DNA of 64,000 bases, taken from Halictus rubicundus (taxonomy: Eukaryota > Arthropoda > Insecta > Hymenoptera > Halictidae). Shown here piece by piece: positions 23,640 to 35,590 of this stretch (position 1 is its first letter; each line of letters begins with the position of its first letter). The stretch spans positions 6,922,220 to 6,986,219 of the forward strand of contig NC_135151.1 of assembly GCF_050948215.1 (NCBI RefSeq). Reading direction: 5' to 3'. Under the pieces are notes generated by a model. The model was given only the letters and a program-made list of their open reading frames with translations. It was not told the DNA's origin and did not search any database. Both the position numbers and the translations under genes were made by a program.

Positions 23640-24218
23640 TAATGCATTATTTGTAATAATAATAATGATGATGATAACGTCTCAAAGTGCGTTACTTAAT
23701 AAAAATCGGAACGAGAATATAATTTTCTCTACTAAAAAGTTCTCCATTACACAAGTAAAATAAAAGTGATATATTAATTAAAAAATATATTAAATATATA
23801 ACAATTCCTCACGCTATAACCTAGCTAATTTTACATTATTTTACGACATTCATTTTTCAGTAATTGCATAGCGTCGGTCACCGATAACTCCCACAGCGTT
23901 CAACGTGTTGACCCTTCGCACTCGAAGCCATTGTAACTCCAAAACGAAACATTTCTTCCGACTTAGAATATTTCCCGTCTATATATTTGTTTTCGTGTTA
24001 TACATACGAAAATGATGGAATTTACTCGTACAATACCGAAATGTTTAGTGATTTATTAAATACAAACAAATTTAATAATGTAAAACGTATTTTGCAAATG
24101 CATTATTTATAATAATAATGATAATAATGTCTCAAAGTGCGTTACTTAATCAAAATCGGAACGAGAAAACAATTTTCTCTACTAAAAAGTTCCCCATTAA
24201 ACAAATAAAATAAAAACG
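23640..24218. repeat. direct duplication of a ~125 bp segment, spacing 458 bp
   Basis: 23640-23767 and 24098-24218 share AATGCATTATTT, CTCAAAGTGCGTTACTTAAT, AAAATCGGAACGAGAA and TTTTCTCTACTAAAAAGTTC in order, with about 90% identity by eye. The spacer holds a fragment beginning GACCCTTCGCACTCGAAGCC (family K). Confidence 0.85.
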
Positions 24219-25742
24219 CGGTTAGTTCCTGTTAAAGCACACGTTTCCTAGTATTTTACGGATCTGCACGTGCCATAAACACGTAAAGATCCACTGATGA
24301 ACGAACAATTTCTCTTTCTTTTTCTTCTTGAAATAAACCCACAGAAAGGAGTGGTCCAACTGGAACTAGCACCTAAGATACGTATCACGAAAAAGAAAAA
24401 TCATCCTTCTGCCATCATCACCGGGACTAATGCCTGCGAACTTTGCTTTGGACCCGATTCAGCTGTGCATCTAGAAAAAAAAGGAAACATTTTGCAGTTT
24501 CACTAGGTCTAGTCTGGTGTCCAGTGGAACCTCGACAGTTCTTTCCCTATATTGTCGTGTGATTATCATCTTCATGTGCGAAAGATTATGCTCAGGACTA
24601 GCATTAACCCAAGATATCGAGTCCCCACGAAACACCTCCTTATCGCCAATCCACCACAGCATTCGAATAAAGTACCGAGCTCCAATCCGCGAGGAGTCAC
24701 AGTCAAGGGACAGCAGAAAAATGTATTACTGGTTCGGTATCAATCGGAGCAACAAGTGTGCCTCGCAGATACGCGCTCGCAGATTGCCGTGGCAGTCGAA
24801 GTGTTAAGACCTCGCTAATGCGAATCCCACTGGCTCGTATTTACCGTAGGGAGGCTCGTGAAAGGAACGATAGGCGAGAAAAGCGTGGCGAGGAGAGGGG
24901 CCCCGTTGATACCCGGTGTAAAATCAAAGGGGGCCCCCTTTTTGTTTTGCGGCGATGGCCGCGGTAGTCGGGATCGCGACGTCGGATCTGCTCCCGCATC
25001 TTTACTCTCTCTCTCTCCCCCCCCCCCTCTTTCTCTCTCTCTCTCTGTCTCTCTACACTGAAGCAGGAGAGTTGTGTAGTCACCGTGGAGCCATTATCTC
25101 ACCGGCAAGTGGGTTTATTAGGAACGCAGCGGGGGTGGCCTCCGGGTAAGATCGACACCAGCAACCAGCAACCAGCAACAACAACGGCCCTTGTGAATCG
25201 GTCAGCCTCGTTACCGGCGTTCCCTTCTTGTTTTTTCCATCCAACCTACCCTGTCGAAGATCCCCCAGGTCTCCCCCCCTATGGTCGGCATTATTACGAA
25301 CAATTATTAATGGCCGACGGGCTTTCGCCTCGCCTCGTCAGCCCGACGAAAACGATCGAGCCTCGAAGTGAGAAGCTGTCGGCTGCTACCGGTCTGCCTA
25401 GACGCCTCGGCCAATTTGTGCTCGACAGGCTACTCTTTCTCTAGAGAGAAGGAGAGAGAGAGAGAGAGACCACTATCTACCTTTTGACTTTCGCGATTCA
25501 CGGACGGATACGTCTATGCTCGCCATTAGCGACTGCCTTTCGTATTTCGTGGTAATCATAATTTTCTGGGATCCTAGAGCCTTTTCATATTTCGTTTGGT
25601 CTTCGACGTTCGAAATTGTGAACGCGGATTGTTCACCGGCTTGTTTTACATTTTGCTGTGGTTCTTCGCATTCGTAAATCTTTTTAACCTATCTATTGCT
25701 TTCAATCTCGTGTTTACGTCGTTTTCCCGTGTACCTAGCGAT
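24219..25742. other. no gene recognised
   Basis: Contains a pyrimidine-rich microsatellite (25002-25055) and a GC patch. A 119-codon frame at 25085-25444 starts with GTG and has no recognisable domain. Confidence 0.4.
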
Positions 25743-25931
25743 CAGATATCTTATGCTTTTATGACAAAAATGAATAGGTAAGATACAAAATTGTGAAGGC
25801 ATCAGAAGCATTTAAGGATAAAAGAAGGATAAAATAAGCATAATAGAAGAGCTATATCTCCACGCGCGTAGTTCGCAGTCCTTACGATTGATCTAGACAA
25901 TTTTCATCGTGAACGACGGTCCACAGTCTAA
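25743..25931 (-). repeat. dispersed repeat family I, reversed copy
   Basis: It begins with CTTATGCTTTTATGACAAAAATG and ends GGTCCACAGTCTA, matching family I in reverse orientation. Confidence 0.5.
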
Positions 25932-26442
25932 TAACAATTCTATGAACAGATGACTTATTCACCTGGAACTTTATAAAATTCTACTGGAGCGAAGCTTATA
26001 AAACGTCGAAGGTCTACGGAATCATCTCCAATCGTGTAGTGACCCGTCCATGTAATTCCTCACAGAGCCGAGCGATTTCTTCTGGATCAGTATCGATTTT
26101 TAGAAGAATGTGAATCGTTGATCGCCTCCTGTCGACAGCCGGCCGATCCGATTTCAGTTCCCAATCAAAGAGCGATCTCCGCTGAGCGAGCGAGAGAGAC
26201 CGGCACGGCTGATCCAATTTAGATGACTCGACGTATTCGTAAATCGACCGACGCGCGTCTCAATCCCTAATAGCCACTTTACTTCGTGGCCCGCTATAAT
26301 TGGGTCTTTGCCACTCGAAAGCTTTAATCTCCTAGGCCCGGGCTCCTTGTGTTTCTCGCGCCTCGTATCGCCTCACCTTGCCTCGCATCGTCTTACGTTT
26401 TGCCTCGGCTCGTCTCGTTTTGCCTCGACCGAGATGCGAGTC

Positions 26443-26489
<47 letters not shown>

Positions 26490-26870
26490 AGAGAGAGAGA
26501 GAGAGAGGCTAACGGTAGTCCTGGATCGTCGATAGGCTCGCACGCCCGATACCGATCTTCGACAACGATTGCGTGATGAACCCGAGCACGGTGGAAGAAG
26601 CTGAAGAGGGACGACACCGATTTGCCCGGGCGTCAAACGCACGAACCGGAGCGACGCGATTCTGGCAGCTATAGCGTGCTGTAATTGACGGCCGGTCCCT
26701 CGATCATTCCCTTCCCGAGCACCTTCACGCGACTCTTCAGGGAATCGGGTAAGCTTCGAGGCCTTTCGAATTGTTATTGTTATTTGGGGACGCTGGTGCA
26801 CTGGCACCGAATCTCAATAGCTGAATTCAAAGAAACTGGACGAGGAAGACATTCTATGGGATCTCGGGAC
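25932..26870. other. no gene recognised; (GA)n tract at 26442-26507
   Basis: Mostly unique sequence around a 66 bp interrupted GA microsatellite, which generates Arg-Glu and Ser-Leu readings. Confidence 0.5.
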
Positions 26871-27471
26871 TTACCACTAAACCTACCGACATTTCTTACA
26901 AAAAGTTATTGCTAATATAATTAAACGTAGATAATAGCCAATTTGTTGTTGAATGAACTAGTGGATGAACAACTTTGATAAAATGACGATTCAAATTTAT
27001 TTTCATATAATTACGATTATATAAAAAATACTGCAATGCCCTCTCCTCGATTTACAAAATTGTACTGTGTCGTCTACCTTTGGATGTATTTGCCATGAAA
27101 CAGTATTATCAACCAGGCACGTGCGTAACTTGATAGCGTCTCGTTCGATAAGGCGGCTCATTTATTTTGAGTTGGCCATGCTACGTTGAGAGTAGCCTTT
27201 CTTTTATACTGATTGTTTAGGCTCTGAAGAGCTATTTAAATACCATATTATCTCGTGCGGACAAAGTGACCGGCCGCGGTAGGCAGGACAGGCTACAAAT
27301 ATTTCTTGTAAAAAAAGATGAAACGAGAAATAAATACTGAAAAATACGTTATATACATACTTTAAGAAAAGTCGTGAAGATAAATAGCGATGCGATCATG
27401 TTGTATGCACGAAATTGCACGCAGAAGTTTGAAAAGGTCAATTTGACCGGCCGTGGTAGGTTCAGTGTTAA
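26871..27471. mobile_element. composite of family B TTAA-type elements
   Basis: The left end is CTAAACCTACCGACA. One right end, GACCGGCCGCGGTAGG, lies at 27269-27285 and a second, GACCGGCCGTGGTAGGTTCAGTGTTAA-type, at 27445-27471. Two right ends imply nested or tandem copies. Confidence 0.6.
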
Positions 27472-28473
27472 ATTCGTTTAGGTGTTTTTAATATCCTTGG
27501 CATCTTGTAAAATCGTTGACTGCAAGTAGTCCAGTAAATCAACAACCTTAATACATTCTGTAATCGTTGACTACAAGTAGCTGTCATTTTGTACACAGTT
27601 ATCTGCATTTGCAATGAGTCGCAACAAAGTTGTTAGAATTCGGAGATATTTATATTTGCAACCGAACGGATTTATGTTACAACTCAATATTTCCCTCATG
27701 ATGGGTTACAGCAAACGGAACATGAAGTGAAGCTACGTTATTATTATTAGTTAACTGTGGAACATTGTGTACCAAGTCACGTGTTCATGAATTCTAGAAA
27801 CTAGATTCTAGAAACTTCGCTACCACCGTCACACATATGCGACGTTTAGAACCTCGCAATTTACTTAAAGACAATCAACTTAATTTTATACACTTTGTTA
27901 TTTGAAGACGTCGCGAATAGTACAATATTCCGGAACTTTATAAGTGCCGTCAACTTACGTACAAAGCTTATTAGGCGAACAAAGACTTAAGGTAAGACAG
28001 GTTGAATGTTCTCGTGTAACATACGATCAACCGTGACTAAGAAGTCACCAAAAATTTGGAAGATCGATTCGCGAGGTTGCGTTCTTTTGCCAGTCCTTTT
28101 TGCCTCGAGACTTCGCCGACTTTTCGACGCGGAGAACTCGTTCCTGGGGTTTTCGATTTCGCGTCACGAACGCGATCGCGGCATAATCCATCGACCACGC
28201 GTACATATGACAGCAATCAATCAGGTCGGCGAGGGTGTGCGGTAGATCGCATCGGCGTGCAATCGCGACACCCCGTGTGAGGGATCGCCACGATTTGCAT
28301 CGGCCGTGCGCCGAATAATGCATAGAAGCAGCTCGAATCCGTTTTGCGATCGAAGCGGCCGACGGTGTCGCACTAATTGCGGAGACTCTTGCCGATCGAT
28401 CCTGTATTCCACGATTTTCCGCCATTAACCCTTGGAAGGCGGACCATTCTTCCAACTGTACAGCTGGCGATGC
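27472..28473. other. no gene recognised
   Basis: AT-rich to about 28030, then a CpG-rich patch to 28440. Frames in the patch overlap on both strands. Confidence 0.45.
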
Positions 28474-28660
28474 TTAACACTGGAACTACCAAGCAGTAAA
28501 TGCAACTGGCATACATAGCCTTATGGTAACAACAAAATTGCATTCGTTTCGATTTCGTACCAGTTTTGTTTAAATATCTACATATTTACAATTTCATTAT
28601 TTCTAAAAGAAAAACATTAGGAGCAAGTCATTTTCACTGATCCGGTGGTTCTAGTGTTAA
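28474..28660. mobile_element. TTAA-flanked miniature element, family B, 187 bp
   Basis: TTAACACTGGAACTACC at the left is inverse to GGTGGTTCTAGTGTTAA at the right. This is the cleanest member of the family. Confidence 0.85.
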
Positions 28661-28774
28661 TACCGACGTATGGATTTATTTAGCAAGTTTTGAAGTATAT
28701 CTTTGGAAGTACACCTTGTCGCCTCTCTGTTGTTTCTAACGTAACAGCTATGTATTTAATCTCTAGAAATGAAG

Positions 28775-28969
28775 TACAGTGATTTCTTTATATATGTCGG
28801 CGAGGCCTGGATGATAAACGTCGCGGAATTATCCCCACTGCCGCGAGGTATATCCCGTGAGGGGCCGCGAAGCTCGAGAGGCCTCGGACGCCTCGGGCTG
28901 TAAACATAACACGGCTCGGGTATGTCTCCCGGACTATACACGACATTATACACGATATAATTCACTGTA
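28775..28969 (-). mobile_element. TA-flanked miniature element family A, complete copy
   Basis: TACAGTGATTTCTTTATATATG at the left (19-base core shared with other copies) and ATTCACTGTA at the right. The interior has GGAATTATCCCCACTGCCGC and CGTGAGGGGCCGCGAAG. Confidence 0.85.
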
Positions 28970-31328
28970 ATTGTATAACGAGCTTGATACTATATGGGTT
29001 AAAATAGACTCGGGCACCGATATCGGAGGGTGAAGAATACCACATGGACATCCATAATATTTTAATAGCGAACATGTGATATTCTTAGAAATGTGCGTCG
29101 CGTTTACCGTGTCAATTCTGCCACTAGAACAGACCGTCGAGTTGCGAATGCAACTATGTTATAGGAGAAGGTCAGGCAAAGTTGCAAGTTTATTTCAAAT
29201 TGCAAGAACTAGCTTTAGGCTAGTAATACGCGAATCAAAGTGAATCACTCACGATTGGATCGCTTACGTAGTAAAATTCTTTCCGGGAAATTGTCAACTT
29301 TTGCCGGAGAATTCCAATTGTATTCTTGTCAGTCTTATTGCACATTGTAACCTATAGCCCACAGCGTAGTTTACAATTTCAGTAGCTAACTTGACGTAAT
29401 TCAACGAAGATCGATAACAAAGAAGTTTCTCCTTTTATGTATGTGTTATTTCAAAGATATAATATTTATAATAAGTCAATCGTATAACATTCGCAAACAA
29501 GCGTACAGGTTTCTGCAAGTTGCTGTTGCAAAAAATGTTGCAAGTTACCCGCTAGCGTATTCGCACTTCAAACCATCAAGTGGTTGTTGTAAAACTGACA
29601 ACCCGTCGTTGTCCCTGAAGGGTTGAACCAAGGTTAAAGCCTCAATCTACAAGAAGAACCACGGTGCAGTTAGAAAAAGAAAAAAAAAGATCGAATCCAC
29701 TTCAAAAATCCACGTCTTCACAGGTTCCACCAGCATCGAAAGCCCAAACATCAGATAATCAAATAATCGTTAAAACGTTATGCGTCCAACGACTGCCCGG
29801 AAGATAGGAAAAGGACGCCGAGATCGAAAGACGGTGAAGGGACGATCAAAGAACATTTCTGGCGCACGAACGAATAATTACCAGCTCGGAGTCGTAGATT
29901 TCCAAGGGAAACGCTTCGATGCAGTCGGAGATAGTGTCGGTTGCCTAATGACAGCGATACGATCGCCTCGGTGAGACGATTCCCGATAGGATTCCTACCT
30001 GGTACCCGCGGAACCAGCAGTCGTCGCCTCGTGTTAACCATTCCCGGTGGACTCGGGAGATAAGTTGGCGTTAATGAATTTGTCCGGGAACTCGAAATAC
30101 CCCGCTCTGTGGTCGAAATCGATGCGCAGATACCTCGTTTCTGGTTTCGATCATCGGAACGACGATCGGCCGATTCCCAGTAACCGGGCCCAGGTCCCTG
30201 GTACAGTTGGAGATTATTCGAGGAAATTTTTATTCGAATAATCAACGAAAAATTTTATTGTTCGTTCCTTCGTCCATTACACTGTAGTCTACCGATTAAT
30301 TATTAATCACATCGGTACACGGATTCTGACGAATATTTAAAATCTGCTTACACGCGATCAAATTATTAGACATTTATGACAATAATGGAAAAGATTAAGA
30401 GAATTTAGAAACATTCATGTATTATTTTCAACTTATTAAAATGATTAAAGACAGAACGAACGTTTTGCTTGACTCCTGTCGCGTACAATTCATACCAAAT
30501 CCGCTGTCTAATAATAATATACTTATTATCTATTGTAATGTTGCGTCTACTTTTTGCAAAATTTCAATTTCTTAAGTTACACCGATTTTTGGGTATTTTC
30601 GGAAGAAAAATGAAGTGCCATGTCCGAACCGGAAATGCGAAAAAGTTGACACCAAGGTAGAACTATAGGGGGGAAGTACGACGAGCACGATGGTGTGCGG
30701 AATCGTCAATTGTTATGAATTTTATTCGGAATAACTTTCGCCCAACTCAGGGTCCACGGAGATCGTTTGCGTCGTGACGGAACAATTCTTCCGCGATGAA
30801 CCATGACTTTCGGAGGCGCCGCTCTCCCGACAAAAGAGGAAAAATGCATTGTGCCGCAGGTTAATTGCCGCGCCTTTTCACGCCCCGGGGGCTGAATAAA
30901 AAATTAGCCCGACGTTTTCTGAAACAGAAAGCAGTTTTCTCTGCCTCCGCGCCGGAGAATGGCCGCGTTTAATGAGCTTCGCCTTGCATAATGGACCCGG
31001 GTGTGCACAATGTTTCCGAAACGATCCCCGGCTACTTAACCGGCCTGTTGCCGAGAGTGCGGTGATCTTTTGTTTCCTCTCGTCATTGTTTTTTCAAATT
31101 GAGGGGCCCGGCCGCGCTGCATGAGTCGCGCGAGCCGCATCGACGTTTCCTTCGACGAGAGACGGTGCAGTTTTGTGAAACTTGAGGTGGGAAGGAACAC
31201 AATTGGTTCGTGGGTTTTCTTTGTAGATTCGTCTAGGGCTGAGTTATTATAGCTCGTTTTAGGTGCTAGATTCATTCTGCGAGATGATAATTTGAAGTTT
31301 TTGATAAAATGTTAAATAAGAAGTTTCT
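28970..31328. other. no gene recognised
   Basis: Mixed composition with a GC-richer patch at 30780-31150. No exon, repeat pair or RNA gene was identified. Confidence 0.45.
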
Positions 31329-31655
31329 TTAACACTTGGGTCACGGGACGTGTTCTAATATTTTTAATTACTGAGATTGTATATTTATGAGAAATTCTAC
31401 AACAAATTTGTTTCTTTGGGTATATATTATACACAAATGGCCAAAAATGTCGATACACACGCTCTCGTTATTTTTATAAAGTAATGTAAACTCCTACAAC
31501 ACGGCATCTTATAACACGGTTTCGCTACCTGTACGTAACCGCCCTTTTTGTACTGGCTCTGGGTCTCATACAACACGGCATTTTTTTAGGAACCTATCTA
31601 CCGTGTTATAGTAGGGTTACCTGTAGTCACTTTTAGTGCTCCGCAAATCTAGCTA
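31329..31655. repeat. dispersed repeat family J, copy 2, interrupted by a nested element
   Basis: TTAACACTTGGGTCACGGGAC and TTTTAGTGCTCCGCAAATCTAG match copy 1 (3408-3631). A 139 bp element (31487-31625) interrupts it after AAAGTAATG. Confidence 0.8.
31487..31625. mobile_element. nested TA-flanked miniature element (ACACGG type)
   Basis: TA-AACTCCTACAACACGGC at the left; CCGTGTTATAGTAGGGTTACC and TG-TA at the right. Comparison with the uninterrupted copy at 3408-3631 shows the host sequence AATGTA...GTCAC-like on both sides, with TA duplicated. Confidence 0.8.
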
Positions 31656-31676
31656 AAGTTAGTTAGTTAGCTTTAG

Positions 31677-32280
31677 TTAAGAGCTAAAGTTAGTCATGTA
31701 ACTTTTTCAGAGTCAGCGGATCAGTAACTGCTTTATAATTTCCGTTCGCAGCCTTCAGCCACTGACTTAACATCCGTCTTGGTCTTGACCCGACGGTCTT
31801 AAGTCTGTGACTAAACTTGTCACATTTTTTCATATATTATATATTATATTATATCATATATTATACATTTTCACATATTATGAATTCTGACGCCAGAAAC
31901 GTGCTTCAAGTTTTTGGCTTTATTTCGCAGAGAATCAAGACAAAATATAGCTCCATTTGTAGCTGAAGATATTTTCTAGCGCATGCTACTCTCGATTTCA
32001 TCCAGAAAACTCATCCAATGGCATGAAAATGCTTGGATTCCACGGCATGCACGTCGTCAATTTTTGGCCTACTTCTAACGCTTATATTACCAAATATCCG
32101 CATAATCTCGTGAGCTCATGACCAGCGCGCGTTAGATTGAACCTTCCTCTTTCGAATGAGCCCTTTCCCTGCGAAAAATATTCTCATATAAGGACGAAAA
32201 GATGAGGCACGTAAAACCTATTTTTGTCGGTAACGTGGTCACTCTACCTTATCGAGAATCTACGGAGTCTTGGCTCTTAA
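31677..32280 (+). mobile_element. 604 bp TTAA-flanked element, copy 1
   Basis: It begins TTAAGAGCTAAAG and ends CTTGGCTCTTAA, an inverted terminal repeat with TTAA at each end. About 560 bp of the interior recurs inverted at 34903-35485. No transposase frame survives, so it is probably non-autonomous piggyBac-like. Confidence 0.8.
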
Positions 32281-33130
32281 GTGAGCACGAAGTAAATTTT
32301 CAAAGAGACCATACTCGAGCACAAAGTCGATTTGAAAAGGAAGTAGTTTCACGAGTCACACACGATTAATTTGCCAGCCTAACTCGACAAAATGCAATCT
32401 CCTTGGGAGCAGGATCAGCTGCGCATCTGCTGGCACGCGATAGAGTGCAATCCCCTCTCGGCGAACCATAAAATAAAATCGCGGCTAATCGAGTTACAGG
32501 AACGAACATCCCGCCACTGCCTCGTTCCATGCGTCGGATCAAACTCGGGCCTAACACTTTCTAATCTAAAGGGGATCCCAGCTGACGGTCCCGTGGCAAT
32601 GGCTCGCGAGAGGAATCGCAGCCGTTGGCTATAGTGAATCTCGCGTAACTCTTTCGGAGGAGCGTGGTCCCGAGAGCGCGGTCCAGGTGATAACGCAATC
32701 ATTTGTATGCCGGCCGGTGAAATCGAGGCGATAGCGATCGCGGCGATTCTAACCGGATGAGAAACGGATCGAGGGAGCGAGGCGGATTCCAGGGCTAGGC
32801 GTACCCGCAGAGGTGTTCCGACGTTCGACACGGGACACCGTCTAATTGATCACAAATACAAAAGAATCGGCCTCCGGGACCCAGGACCGGGCCCCGGACC
32901 CCGGACCCCGGACTCGGGCCCCGAGGTCCGGCCTGGTGCGTGTCGACCGGTCGCTTCTATAAACATGCTAATGGCGTTTCGCGATAATAAGTTAGTGGCA
33001 CCCGATAGGCAGCGGCTCTGCGCGCGACTCTCTGCCACCTATACATATCTCCGTATACCTACGTAAACGAGATGCGGAGAGACAGACTGAAAGAGAGAGA
33101 GAGGGAGAGAGAGAGAAAGAGTATAAAGAA
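32281..33130. other. no gene recognised
   Basis: GC-rich with a run of GGACCCC/GGGCCCC motifs at 32880-32930. A purine-rich GA patch is at 33088-33120. Confidence 0.45.
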
Positions 33131-33420
33131 TATAAAGAAAATTTTTAATGAGACACTTTACTTAAGTCAACGTACTGTAATGCTTGAAAAAAGGACACTT
33201 CACTTAGGTGTACGGGTTTACAAATTTGAAATGGTCAAGTTTATTTAAGTGAACATACATTTGAGTGAACATACAAGACAGTTTTTAATAAGAGGCCACA
33301 CCTCAATGAACTTTTTTGAATTAAGAGACTTTACTGAAACGAACGCGCGAGAAAGATTTTTAGTGAGGGGCTTTATTTAGGCGAACATAGAGCAATGTTT
33401 GAAAGAAGACTCGCGTGTAC
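33131..33420. repeat. very degenerate tandem repeats
   Basis: TTTTTAATGAGACACTTTAC, TTTTTAATAAGAGGCCAC and TTTTTAGTGAGGGGCTTTAT recur, with TTAAGTGAAC/TTAGGCGAAC in between. Units are of about 60-90 bp and strongly diverged. Confidence 0.4.
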
Positions 33421-34902
33421 ATGTTGACTTTGTAATGAAACGTGAACACACAGGAAAGCTTTCGAAGAAGTCCTGTAAACCCATCCTACGAACGCATCCG
33501 TCCAATTTCACTGATCGTGAAGCAAGAAATTTGAAAGCTGTCATTTGACTGACAATGGTATCGTTGTTCGGTGGATTGTTCATTGGAACAGTGTTGATCG
33601 TTAAGCGAGCGTTCAGAAAAGTTTCAAACAAAAGTGTTTGCTTCGGTGAACACGAAGGAGCGTACAAAATCGGAAGCTTCGCTAAAGCGATAATAACGTG
33701 AATTTTAAAGGACGAGTTGACACAGCAGAGGGAGCGGAGGGGGTGTTCGCAGATCGGGCGAAAAGTGTCTGGCAGCGGAGCGAGGGAAAAGAAGGGATCG
33801 CGAGAGATAGGGAAGAGAGGGTTCAAGAGAGTCGAAGAATGGTGCGTGGACGTGGAAGACGAAGAAAGCTGGAGTGGTTGCGAGTAAAGGGCGAGGAGTG
33901 TGAGATCGAGGGGGGCCAGAAGGAGGCCCTGGTCTGACCACGAGAGAGCGTGCCTTACACGCTGATGCGTTCGAACACGTCCGAGCGGAGAGGAAAAGAA
34001 TCAGAAGAAGAAGAAGAAGGAAAGGAAAGCGCCGCGGAAGAAGGAGAGGAGGAGGAAGAATCAGAAGAAGCAGGAGCAAAAGCAGAAGAAGAAGAAGAAG
34101 GAGAAGAAGGAGGAGGAGGAGCACGAAGGGGAGAAGAGGGGTTCGGCGAGTAAGGTGGTGGTCGAAGGAGAACCTGAACTCGAAGAGGGCGAGAGGTGGG
34201 GGAGGGAGTGGGGGCAGCAAGGGAGGAGGGTTAGTAGCTCTTGTAACGCTATCAACCCTGTCGCTGTACATCACGTCGACACCATCCTAGTCGACTCATT
34301 TCAGCCCGCAAGAGTAGTAGGAGTCGGCTTCTGCGCCATTACTTCGCTCGGCGGGCCTACGTGCACACGCAAACACCGCAAAACGCCGCGCGCCGCGCGC
34401 CGCGCAGCCGACCGGCCGAGCTCTGCGAGCGAGCCACGTACACGCAGGTTGCACGCGAGCCTCCGACACCGTGGGAGGGGGAGGGTGAGGGGGGTCATCG
34501 TCGGGAACCCAGCGGATTGTGTGTGTTATGTCCTGGGAGAGCATATCCCAACGAAGGACCAACTGATTACGTAAAATAAAATCGTACACGCCGGTAATGC
34601 CGGCAGAATTTATGCCGCGAACGGTGCTTTACAGCCGGGTAATTGCGCTCGGTTTCCGCGCGGATTTGCCTGGAGAATATTAGGAGCGAATCTGGGATCG
34701 GGTTGGAATTGCTTTTATTTTCGACTGACTAGCGAGCTTGAATGAGGAAGATTCATCCATTATTCAAGTTTGAAGATAGTTCTACGAAAATTTCTATTTC
34801 CTGTTTGGTTCCGATTCATATTTTATCACCTAAGAAAATGTTCTCTAATGGAGCGGGATGAATTATGCGGAAGCCATTCCCTTGTTGAACCTTCACGATG
34901 GT
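33421..34902. other. no gene recognised; long polypurine tract inside
   Basis: 33720-34230 is overwhelmingly purine on the plus strand (GAA, GGA, GAG). It is followed by a CpG-rich block with CGCGCCGCGCGCCGCGC at 34387-34406. The poly-Leu frame on the minus strand is composition-driven. Confidence 0.5.
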
Positions 34903-35590
34903 TTCAAGGGCCTAGACTCCGTAGATTCGCGATAAGGTAGAGTGACCACGTTACCGACAAAAAAGGCGAAAAATGGTTTTACGTGCCTTAACTTTTCGTC
35001 TTTATTTGAGAATCTTTTCGCTGGGAATGGACTCGTTCGAAAGAGGAAGGTTCAATCTAGCGCGCGCTGGTCATGAGCTGACGAGATTATGCGGATATTT
35101 GGTAATATAAGCGTTAGAAGTAGGCCAAAAATTGACGACGTGCATGCCGTGGAATCCAAGGATTTTCATGCCATTGGATGAGTTTTCCGGATGAAATCGA
35201 GAGTAGCGTGGGCTAGAAAATATCTCCAGTTACAAATTGAGCTATATTTTGTCTTGATTCTCTGCGAAATAAAGCCGAAAACTGGAAGCACGTTTCTGGC
35301 GTCAGAATTTATAATATCGATAATACAGAGGAAAAAATGTGACAAGTTTAGTCACAGACCCGTCGGATTAAGACCAAGACGGATCTTAACTCCGTGGCTG
35401 AAGGCTTTGAACGGAAATTATTGACTTTATTATATATAATTATTATTGACTTTGCAAAAGTTACGTGACTACCCTTGGCTCTTAAGAAAGGTTCTATTTT
35501 CTGTTTGGTTTTCATTGCTATCTTGTAAAAGGAGAAGGAAATGTTTTCTAATGGGGATTGAGTACGATGGATTATATGGAACATCCCCCG
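34783..35590. repeat. direct repeats flanking element copy 2
   Basis: About 34787-34857 and 35490-35560 share TTCTATTT-CTGTTTGGTT and AAATGTT-TCTAATGG in the same order. They bracket the 583 bp element and are far longer than a target-site duplication. Confidence 0.65.
34903..35485 (-). mobile_element. TTAA-type element, copy 2, inverted relative to copy 1
   Basis: Its inverse aligns along nearly its full length with 31677-32280, including GCATGCACGTCGTCAATTTT and the GACCAGCGCGCG segment. The right terminus CTTGGCTCTTAA is intact; the left has decayed (TTCAAGGGCCTAG). Confidence 0.8.

Noticed and set aside
25085..25444. 119-codon plus-strand frame
   Set aside because: GTG start and no homology recognised; lies beside a microsatellite.
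33705..34274. 189-codon minus-strand frame with long leucine run
   Set aside because: It is the complement of the polypurine tract, where stop codons are rare; composition alone explains it.
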